A DNA stretch of 48,804 bases from Lachnospiraceae bacterium UBA7054 (lineage in GTDB: Bacteria; Bacillota; Clostridia; Lachnospirales; Lachnospiraceae). The translations under genes were made by a program, and so were the position numbers. The stretch covers positions 1-48,804 of the forward strand of contig DLAF01000018.1 in assembly GCA_002492725.1 (NCBI GenBank), written 5' to 3'. The stretch's first letter is position 1; each line of letters begins with the position of its first letter. Of this stretch, positions 42,272 through 48,804 are shown piece after piece. The notes below the pieces were generated by a model. It saw nothing but the letters and a program-made list of their open reading frames with translations. It was not told the origin of the DNA and searched no databases.

Positions 42272-43636
42272 ATGAGAATACTCAGATGGAGCGGCAGTCA
42301 GCCGGCGGGATACCGCTTTGACTGCCCAAAATGGATCAGGAACGGCTTTGAAACAGGGACACTGGGCTATGTGTGCGTGGATGAAGAAGAGGCCTGCGTG
42401 GCGGCGTATCTGGCATTTTACCTGTCGGACGAGGCGGCGGAGGTGATCGCCCACGGAGTGACGCAAGGGTATGATCCAGCGGTCACGCTGGGACGGTTAT
42501 ATCGGCGGCTCAGGCAGCACTGCAGAGAGCGGGAGATCGCGAGAATCGAGGAGGAGATCATCGGACAGATATCGGAGGAGGTCGAGCATATCTTTCTGCG
42601 GGAAGATTTTCTCGTGTTGGAGGAGTCCGCAGGGATGTGGAAGATTCCGCTTGAGAAAGATGGGAAGGGTGATACTTCTTATGACAGGAATGCCATACAT
42701 CTGGTGGACGGGCTTGGCGAGGAGGAGCGGAAGTCGCTGGTTGAGCTGATGCTGGCGGTGGATGAGGAAGAGGACGCTGGCTATGACGGCAGCCCCATTC
42801 CGGAATTGTGCGCGGTCTATTGGCAAAACGGCCGCGCGGAGGCCTGCATCTTCTGCTCGGATTACAGAGGGATCGTCAGGGCGGACAGTATTTATGCGTT
42901 TCCCGACTGTGAGGACAGTCTCAGAGCGCTGTGGGCTTATATCAGGGAGGAGACTGGTCGGATTCGTCCAGACGTAAATGAGCTGTATCTGCCGCAAACG
43001 AAAGAAGCGGCATGCCTTGCGGAGGGCGCGGAAGAGGTAGGCGTGCATGTCTGGATGTGGATGGATTCCGAGATGGACGCCATCACGTTTCATGATGCCG
43101 AACTGGAGGCGGATATGGCACTGACGGATTCCATGGAAACGGGCGGGCTGATGCTTTCAAGACTTACCCCGTTTACCCGTATGCTTGAGGCGGAGGGAGA
43201 GGAGTACGATCTGTCGTTAGATGTACATATGCTTCCGCAGGTGATGCTCAGGATCTATTGTCTGGGTACGGACTACATCATGGAAATCGGCTGTAAGCTG
43301 ATGGATATGGAGCGGGGGGAGTTTCGGTTTACGGTGCGGACAGAGTTGGCGGGGTATGAGGATGCAGGCAAGGCAGCACTTTTGTGCAGTCGCATTAACG
43401 AAAATCTGGAGCGCGCGACTGCGTATTGGGACGAAAGTGGAAGAATCGTACTGCGGGGACATGCTGTAGATGATGAATGCGCAGATGTGATCAGATGGAG
43501 GAAATTTCTGCAGGATTGGACCCTGGACTGTCATGCTGCGGGAGTGATGTTTCGGACAGAAGACGGCGACCTGGCGCAGGATCGGAAGCAGGACGCGTCA
43601 GCTTCGCAGCAAAATGCCTCGTCATGGAGGGAATGA
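42272..43636 (+). CDS. Unknown protein with YbjN-like C-terminal half
   Basis: 454 residues. The last 170 residues (QVMLRIYCLGTDYIMEIGCKLMDMERGEFRFTV, then AALLCSRINENLERATAYWDESGRIVLRG) resemble the YbjN/type III chaperone-like fold, whose members bind partner proteins. The first half is acidic and helix-rich (REREIARIEEEIIGQISEEVEHIFL) and unassigned. There is no signal peptide or membrane helix. Being immediately after the two cargo genes, a chaperone or immunity role is possible but unproven. AGGAGG stands nine bases before the ATG, and the stop overlaps the next gene's start region. Confidence 0.55.
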   Translation: MRILRWSGSQPAGYRFDCPKWIRNGFETGTLGYVCVDEEEACVAAYLAFYLSDEAAEVIAHGVTQGYDPAVTLGRLYRRLRQHCREREIARIEEEIIGQISEEVEHIFLREDFLVLEESAGMWKIPLEKDGKGDTSYDRNAIHLVDGLGEEERKSLVELMLAVDEEEDAGYDGSPIPELCAVYWQNGRAEACIFCSDYRGIVRADSIYAFPDCEDSLRALWAYIREETGRIRPDVNELYLPQTKEAACLAEGAEEVGVHVWMWMDSEMDAITFHDAELEADMALTDSMETGGLMLSRLTPFTRMLEAEGEEYDLSLDVHMLPQVMLRIYCLGTDYIMEIGCKLMDMERGEFRFTVRTELAGYEDAGKAALLCSRINENLERATAYWDESGRIVLRGHAVDDECADVIRWRKFLQDWTLDCHAAGVMFRTEDGDLAQDRKQDASASQQNASSWRE

Positions 43637-45288
43637 TGAAAATAGCATATCTTGGCATTGATTTGCTCCTGCCCGTTCTCCAGACGCTTCTTGAAGAAGG
43701 CTGCGAGATTCTGAAAGTGTTTACCTCACGTACGGACAATGTAACGGAATTTAATACTGCGGTCATACAGACGGCAAAGGAGCGCGGTATCCCGTATACG
43801 GATCAAACAATCACGGAAACGGACCTTAGAGCGCTTTCCGGGGCAGGGTGCAGCCTTTTAGTCTGCGCGGGGTACTACGACAGAATCCCTGTCACGCAGG
43901 CGTTTCCCATGGTTAATTTTCATCCGTCACCTCTGCCGCTTGGCCGCGGCGCCTGGCCGATGCCCTGGATCATTTTAAAGGAGATTGTCGTGGGAGGCAT
44001 TACGGTACATAAGATTGTGGAAAAGCTGGATGCGGGAGATATTCTGCTTCAGGAAATATTTTATGTCGGAGCGGAGGAGACGCTTGCAACTTATATGGAC
44101 AAGGTGTCTGCACTGATTCCGGGTATGGTGAAGCGGCTGCTGAAAAACCTGCCCCTGCTCTTGGAAAAGGCGAGACCGCAGGGCAAAAGTACTTATTGGC
44201 CCACTCCTACGGCCAAGCAATGGACGGTAAGGAATGAGATGTCTGCCGCAGAGGCGGACAGGATATTGCGGGCCTTTTACGGTTATGAATGTCTTTACGA
44301 GAGGGAAGGCCGCCTGACGGAGCTGATCGGCGGCAGAGTGATCTACGGCGAGGAGAGCGGACAGGAGTTTCCCCTGCGGGACGGCTATATTGAAGCGGAA
44401 AAGAAAAGAGACCTTGCGGTGACGGAGGAGACAGAGGAAATCACGCTGGCGCACAGAGGACAGATTGAAAGACTGAGGGCTGCCTGTGGACACACGTTGT
44501 CGTCCCATGCCTTTAACTCTCTGTTTTTGTGGCAGAAGCATATGGATTTGTCCCTTTACCTGACAGCGGAACTGTTTTCTGTAAAATACGGGAAGCGGGG
44601 AAGCAATACCTGGTTTTTTCCCTGCGGGGAACGGGAAGCGGTGCGGATATTTATCGAAAGACATATGGAGGATACGGATTTTGCTCTCTGCTATCTGCGT
44701 CCCGAAGATGCAAAGTGGCTTGCGGCATGTTTCCCCGGGAAATGGGAACTGTATCGGACTCCCGATGACGACGAGTATCTGTATGAAGCGGAGAAGCATC
44801 TGCGGCTGAACGGACGCGCTTATCAGCGGTTACGCCCCCAGATTCATAAGGTAGAACGGGAGGACGCGCCAAGAAGCGAGTGGATCTGTCATCATAACGA
44901 ACAGGATGCCCTGCATGTAATTCGGGAATGGCACAGACGGCATGAGGCAGGAAACGGGAAGTTTACGGGAGATGAAATTGACGAAGAGGCAATCTCAATG
45001 TGGCGCAGGCTGGGAATCCAGGCGAGGATCCTCTATCTTCGCGAAAAGCCGGCTGCGGTCACGGCAGGGTTTTATCTGAATGACAATATTTTTGATATCG
45101 CGGTGGAAAAGACAGCGATTCCCACACGGGGCGTTTCCTATTATGCAAGGAGAGACCTGATCGCTTCGGTTTCCTGTGAGTTGATCAATCACGAGGAAGA
45201 TCTTGGATTGCCGGGGCTTAGAAAAATGAAGGAGGGAATGCGGCCCCTTCGCAAGAATGAAATGTGGGCGGCAAAGCGTAAGGAATGA
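43636..45288 (+). CDS. Formyltransferase fused to a DUF2156/GNAT-like domain
   Basis: 550 residues. Residues 1-190 are a formyltransferase of the methionyl-tRNA/ArnA type: MVNFHPSPLPLGRG (Asn94, His96) and KIVEKLDAGDILLQ (Asp135) supply the Asn-His-Asp catalytic set, and the WPTPTAKQW segment fits the lid region. From about residue 260 a DUF2156-type (acyltransferase-like) domain follows (LSSHAFNSLFLWQKHMDLSLY, HLRLNGRAYQRLRPQIHKVE, VSYYARRDLI). The combination is unusual; the natural substrate is not evident. ATG at 43636 is chosen because GGAGG at 43626-43630 is five bases before it; the adjacent ATG at 43633 is equally in frame. It overlaps both neighbours. Confidence 0.75.
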   Translation: MKIAYLGIDLLLPVLQTLLEEGCEILKVFTSRTDNVTEFNTAVIQTAKERGIPYTDQTITETDLRALSGAGCSLLVCAGYYDRIPVTQAFPMVNFHPSPLPLGRGAWPMPWIILKEIVVGGITVHKIVEKLDAGDILLQEIFYVGAEETLATYMDKVSALIPGMVKRLLKNLPLLLEKARPQGKSTYWPTPTAKQWTVRNEMSAAEADRILRAFYGYECLYEREGRLTELIGGRVIYGEESGQEFPLRDGYIEAEKKRDLAVTEETEEITLAHRGQIERLRAACGHTLSSHAFNSLFLWQKHMDLSLYLTAELFSVKYGKRGSNTWFFPCGEREAVRIFIERHMEDTDFALCYLRPEDAKWLAACFPGKWELYRTPDDDEYLYEAEKHLRLNGRAYQRLRPQIHKVEREDAPRSEWICHHNEQDALHVIREWHRRHEAGNGKFTGDEIDEEAISMWRRLGIQARILYLREKPAAVTAGFYLNDNIFDIAVEKTAIPTRGVSYYARRDLIASVSCELINHEEDLGLPGLRKMKEGMRPLRKNEMWAAKRKE

Positions 45289-47033
45289 AGAAAAAGGATA
45301 TTTTTACACCCGGAATGTTTCGACGGCTGCTTGTTCCGTCGCTGTTCTCTTCTGTCGGGCTTGCGTTTGCGAATATGGCGGATGCGGTGGTCGTGGGGCG
45401 GCGCATGGGGACTGTGGGTTTGGCGGCGATCAGCCTTTGTCTGCCGTTTTATATGATCTTAAACGTCTTCATGCACGGATTGGGGATTGGCGGAAGCGCC
45501 AGATATGCCTGCCTTTTGGGAGAGGGGAGGCCAAAGGAAGCGGTCGCATGTTTTAACCGCATTATGAGGACCGGCGTGTTTCTTGGATTGTTATTGGCAA
45601 TTTTTTTCCATCTGTTTTTGGGGCCATTGCTGCGGTTTTTTGGTGCGGCCTCTGCTGACCCTGCGGTATACGCTGCCGGCAGGAGTTATCTTCGCATCGT
45701 TGCCGGCGGTGCACCGTTATTTTTTATCAGTTATCAGCTGCGGTATTTTCTGTGCAGTGACGGGAGCGAAAGGCTTGCGGGAGTGGGGTTCCTTTTGGGG
45801 AGCATGGCGAACGTACTGGCCGGCCTGCTATTTGTCATGTATTTTAATTGGGAGATCAGGGGTGCGGCGTGGGCAACCCTGCTTGGCGTGGCGGTCTCTA
45901 TTCTTTGTTATCTGCCCGGTATCCTGCCCAGCGGAAATGGAGACAGGAAGCTTTTACGCATCTGTTTTCCTTCGTTTCGTGCAGGGGAGGTTTTTGCCTG
46001 TTTTAAGACGGGAGCGGTCACGTCTTCTCAGTATGTCTTTCAGATGGTGTTTTTGCTGATTGCCAATAACGTGCTGATCCGGATGGCGGGAGAGGAGGGA
46101 GTGGCGGTCTTTGACATCGTGCAGAACGCTTCCTATCTGATTCTGTATCTGTACGAGGGCACGGCGAAGGCCATGCAGCCGCTTCTTTGCACCTTTCATG
46201 GGGAGAGGAATGAGAAGGCGGCCGACAGGACGCTGATGCTGGGGTGTCGGAGCGGATTTGTAGCAGGGGGATTTATGGCAGTTTTGGTTGCCGCCTTTCC
46301 TGATGCAATCTGCCGTCTGTTTGGAATGGAGTCGGCAGCGCTGATTGCGCTTGGTTCCCGGGCACTTCGGCTGTTTTGCCTAAGCAGTGTGTTTGCCGGA
46401 ATCGGTATGCTTCTGGAAACCTATTATCAATCTGTTGAGGAGGAGAGAAGCGCGTTTGCGCTTGCCTGTCTTCGTGGATGGGTCGTGCTGCTGCCATGTA
46501 CCGTGTTGTTTTCGTTTACTTCCCTGCGATACTTTTTTTGGCTCTATCCCGTCTGCGAAAGTATTTCCCTGTCGGTTTTTCTTCTGTGGCGAAACCGCAT
46601 GAGAAAGGGTGTTGCTGACTTTGATCATAACAGGGTCTTTAGCGCCACGATACAGGGGGAAAATGAGGATATTACGGGACTTGCCGAAGAAATCGGAAAC
46701 TTCTGCGGGCAGTGGGATGCACAGCCCCGCCAGGTGTATTTTGTGATGATGGCGGTGGAGGAAATCTGTATGTCAATTGTTGCAAAGAACAGGCAGAAAG
46801 CAAGAAACGCAACTTTACAAATCACACTGATCGCTCTTGCGGAGGGGGCGTTTGAACTGCACCTTCGCGATAATACCGAAATTTTTAATCCGTTTTCCTT
46901 ACATAGCGCCAGAGCCGGGGAACAGAGCGGATTTGATATGGACGCGCTTGGAGTAACGATTGTGAAGCAACAGGCCAAGGATTATTTCTATCGGAACTAT
47001 CAGGGGTTTAATTCCCTTGTGGTACGGATTTAA
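45285..47033 (+). CDS. MATE-type transporter fused to an RsbW-like ATPase domain
   Basis: 582 residues. The first about 430 residues have the twelve-helix pattern of MATE/MOP-family proteins (GMFRRLLVPSLFSSVGLAFANMADAVVVGRRMG, ISLCLPFYMILNVFMHGLGIGGSA). From residue 445 a HATPase_c_2 domain of the anti-sigma kinase type begins (FSATIQGENEDITGLAEEIG, QVYFVMMAVEEICMSIV, ELHLRDNTEIFNPF, VTIVKQQAKDYFYR). The N-box Asn is replaced (Ser after EEICM) and the G1 loop is altered, so kinase activity is uncertain while binding to a STAS partner remains plausible. The ATG overlaps the upstream stop (ATGA). The protein could link membrane transport or sensing to partner switching. Confidence 0.82.
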   Translation: MKKKDIFTPGMFRRLLVPSLFSSVGLAFANMADAVVVGRRMGTVGLAAISLCLPFYMILNVFMHGLGIGGSARYACLLGEGRPKEAVACFNRIMRTGVFLGLLLAIFFHLFLGPLLRFFGAASADPAVYAAGRSYLRIVAGGAPLFFISYQLRYFLCSDGSERLAGVGFLLGSMANVLAGLLFVMYFNWEIRGAAWATLLGVAVSILCYLPGILPSGNGDRKLLRICFPSFRAGEVFACFKTGAVTSSQYVFQMVFLLIANNVLIRMAGEEGVAVFDIVQNASYLILYLYEGTAKAMQPLLCTFHGERNEKAADRTLMLGCRSGFVAGGFMAVLVAAFPDAICRLFGMESAALIALGSRALRLFCLSSVFAGIGMLLETYYQSVEEERSAFALACLRGWVVLLPCTVLFSFTSLRYFFWLYPVCESISLSVFLLWRNRMRKGVADFDHNRVFSATIQGENEDITGLAEEIGNFCGQWDAQPRQVYFVMMAVEEICMSIVAKNRQKARNATLQITLIALAEGAFELHLRDNTEIFNPFSLHSARAGEQSGFDMDALGVTIVKQQAKDYFYRNYQGFNSLVVRI

Positions 47034-47045
47034 GGAGGATATGCG

Positions 47046-48752
47046 ATGTGCGGGAGATTTTTGTCGCTGAGAGTCAAGGTGGTGATGATGGTTTTGCTGA
47101 CGGCCGCAAGCTTGGCGGCATCCATGCTTGGCGTAAGTTATTATATTTATTCCGAAACGATGATGGAACATTATGCAGTGATGGCGGCGAATCTGGTGAA
47201 ATCGACGGCTGAGATTCTGGATGAGGAGGATGTCAGGGAATTGTCGCAGGATATTGTAGGCCGTTACCGCGTCGTCTGCAGCGGGGAGGCGCCCCCTGAC
47301 TTGGAAAATGCTTCCGGGCAGGAGCGGGAGACGTATTTTGCCGCTTTTGCCGGGACTGAGGATACGGCGGCTTATGCACGGATCTATGAGGAAATAAGAA
47401 AGATCAGGGAGGCTAATCAGGTGCTTTCCCTGTACCTTGCCTATATGGATCAGCAGACGGACAAATGCGTCTATCTGTGCGTTGATTCTTCCGAGCAGGT
47501 AATCTGCCCGCCGGGGGCGTTAGATCAGATCGAGGTGTGCAACAGAGAACTGATGGAGCGGGGACAGTATGATTTCCCAGCCTATATTACCAACTACAGT
47601 CAGTACGGCTGGCTCTGTTCCGCTTCCGCTGCCATGTGCGATGAGTCCGGTGCTGTGCTGGCAAATGCCTGTGTCGATATTTCTATGGAAGAGGTTATGC
47701 AGGACAGAAGGGCGTTTTTAAATAAGCTTTTGTTCGCGCTGGCAGGCACGACGCTGCTTCTGATTGTGATCGGGGTGAAAGTGATCTCAAAGACCGTCGT
47801 TAACCCGATCAATCTGCTTGCAAAGTCCACGTCAGGTTTTGTGGAAAACAGGAAGGAAAACGGGGCAGGCACAGTGCAGGATTTAAATATCCGCTCCAAC
47901 GATGAGATCGGCAGGCTGGCAGGGGCGGTCGTCAAGATGGAACGGGATATCAACGAGTATATCGACAACATTGCCAAAGTGACGGCGGAAAAGGAGCGGA
48001 TCGGGGCCGAGCTTAACGTGGCCACCCAGATTCAGGCTTCCATGATGCCCGGTATCTATCCGGACTTTGCCGATCAGCCCGCGTTTGAGATAGCCGCCTT
48101 GATGCAGCCGGCAAAGGAGGTAGGTGGTGATTTCTACGACTTCTTTTTTGTGGATGAAAATCATCTGGCTATTGTGATGGCGGATGTGTCCGGAAAGGGC
48201 GTTCCGGCGGCGTTGTTTATGGTGATTGGCAAAACGCTCATTAAAGATCACACCCAGCCGGGAAGGAATCTGGGAGAAGTGTTTGGCGAGGTAAATAATA
48301 TCCTCTGTGAGAGCAACAGCGAAAATCTCTTTATCACGGCCTTTGTCGGGGTGCTCGACATTACGACGGGAGAATTTCCGTATGTCAACGCCGGTCATGA
48401 ACTGCCTTTTATCTGTCATGAGGGCAGTTTTGAGGCGCACCGGATCGAGCCCGGTTTTGTGTTGGCGGGACTTGAAGATATGCGATATCAGGCGGGGTGC
48501 TTTATGCTCGCGGAGGGAGATAAACTTTTCCAGTATACGGACGGTGTGACGGAGGCCACCAATGCAGGAAACCATTTGTATGGGATGCAGAGACTTTATG
48601 ATATTCTAAACAGAAACAGTGACGGCTCACCCGAGGAAATCTTACGGGCGGTGAAGAAGGATATTGACGAGTTTGTGGGGGATGCGCCGCAGTTTGACGA
48701 TATCACGATGTTGTGCCTGACTTTTAAGAAAAAGAAAACGGGAGAGGCGTGA
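47046..48752 (+). CDS. Membrane SpoIIE/PP2C-type serine phosphatase
   Basis: 568 residues. A membrane helix at about 9-33, an extracytoplasmic sensor domain (about 35-225), a second helix (about 228-250), a HAMP-like linker (KTVVNPINLLAKSTSGF), a coiled coil, and a PP2C/SpoIIE phosphatase at about 325-563. The metal ligands are visible in VGGDFYD (Asp362), MADVSGKG (Asp380) and the closing FDDITMLCL (Asp551-Asp552). It should dephosphorylate a STAS protein, the obvious candidate being the one encoded at 32873. AAGGAGG lies eight bases before the ATG. The window ends 52 bases after the stop without a recognisable terminator. Confidence 0.93.
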   Translation: MCGRFLSLRVKVVMMVLLTAASLAASMLGVSYYIYSETMMEHYAVMAANLVKSTAEILDEEDVRELSQDIVGRYRVVCSGEAPPDLENASGQERETYFAAFAGTEDTAAYARIYEEIRKIREANQVLSLYLAYMDQQTDKCVYLCVDSSEQVICPPGALDQIEVCNRELMERGQYDFPAYITNYSQYGWLCSASAAMCDESGAVLANACVDISMEEVMQDRRAFLNKLLFALAGTTLLLIVIGVKVISKTVVNPINLLAKSTSGFVENRKENGAGTVQDLNIRSNDEIGRLAGAVVKMERDINEYIDNIAKVTAEKERIGAELNVATQIQASMMPGIYPDFADQPAFEIAALMQPAKEVGGDFYDFFFVDENHLAIVMADVSGKGVPAALFMVIGKTLIKDHTQPGRNLGEVFGEVNNILCESNSENLFITAFVGVLDITTGEFPYVNAGHELPFICHEGSFEAHRIEPGFVLAGLEDMRYQAGCFMLAEGDKLFQYTDGVTEATNAGNHLYGMQRLYDILNRNSDGSPEEILRAVKKDIDEFVGDAPQFDDITMLCLTFKKKKTGEA

Positions 48753-48804
48753 TTTTGAAAGGGGCTGTGTGGACAAATAGAAGCTAGGGTAAAGTTTTTG
48801 TAGG

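Noticed and set aside
1..48804. tRNA, rRNA, CRISPR arrays or insertion sequences
   Set aside because: No cloverleaf-like, rRNA-like, regularly spaced repeat or transposase-like sequence was recognised anywhere in the window.

Overview
The window is a single, all plus-strand block of about 35 genes. It reads as a contractile injection system (CIS, phage-tail-like injectisome) locus of a Gram-positive gut-type anaerobe, most likely a Lachnospiraceae/Clostridia member. Reasons: strong GGAGG-type ribosome binding sites, mid-GC bacterial coding with tight operon overlaps, LytS-like and OmpR-like two-component genes, and a secreted protein with the Ig-like and C-terminal modules common in that family. 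There is no capsid, portal, terminase or integrase, so this is not a prophage. There is no TssJ/TssL/TssM-like membrane complex, so it is not a classical type VI system.

Layout. (1) 141-4713, signalling: a LytS/YesM-like histidine kinase, a response regulator with a SARP-type winged helix, a secreted Ig-like membrane-anchored protein, a second kinase-like protein, and an OmpR-type regulator whose receiver has lost its phospho-acceptor aspartate. A 16-bp palindrome that can also be read as two 11-bp direct repeats, with a TATGAT box behind it, lies directly before the next gene. (2) 4810-15265, envelope module: an injectisome-associated protein with an Ig-like end, a single-pass membrane protein, a degenerate cyclase-like membrane protein, a MORN-repeat membrane protein, a TolC-like secreted coiled-coil protein and a 928-aa secreted protein. 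(3) 15317-32777, the injectisome proper: DUF4255/Pvc16-like cap, an unknown protein, PAAR-like DUF4280, sheath, tube, a tail-assembly-chaperone-like pair apparently joined by a -1 ribosomal frameshift, a second tube-type protein, a large helical protein in the tape-measure position, a double CIS-tube-domain protein, gpD-like hub, gpV/VgrG-like spike, gp25, two gpJ-like baseplate proteins and a gpI-like protein. (4) 32873-36428: STAS protein, Pvc15-like AAA+ ATPase and a GNAT-like protein. (5) 36455-43636, cargo: two tandem paralogous proteins with calpain-type (C2) cysteine protease domains, then a protein with a YbjN-like C-terminal half. (6) 43636-48752: a formyltransferase-DUF2156 fusion, a MATE transporter fused to an RsbW-like ATPase domain, and a membrane SpoIIE/PP2C-type phosphatase.

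How it may work together (inference): two-component signalling drives the long operon. The structural genes build a contractile tail that carries one or two calpain-like protease effectors. The membrane and secreted proteins of block 2 could anchor or sense at the envelope. A partner-switching set (STAS, RsbW-like domain, PP2C) flanks the ATPase and cargo and could gate assembly or firing. No tail fibre and no lysis gene are recognisable, which fits a cell-anchored or intracellular injectisome better than a freely released one. All family assignments come from reading motifs by eye; no database search was run.
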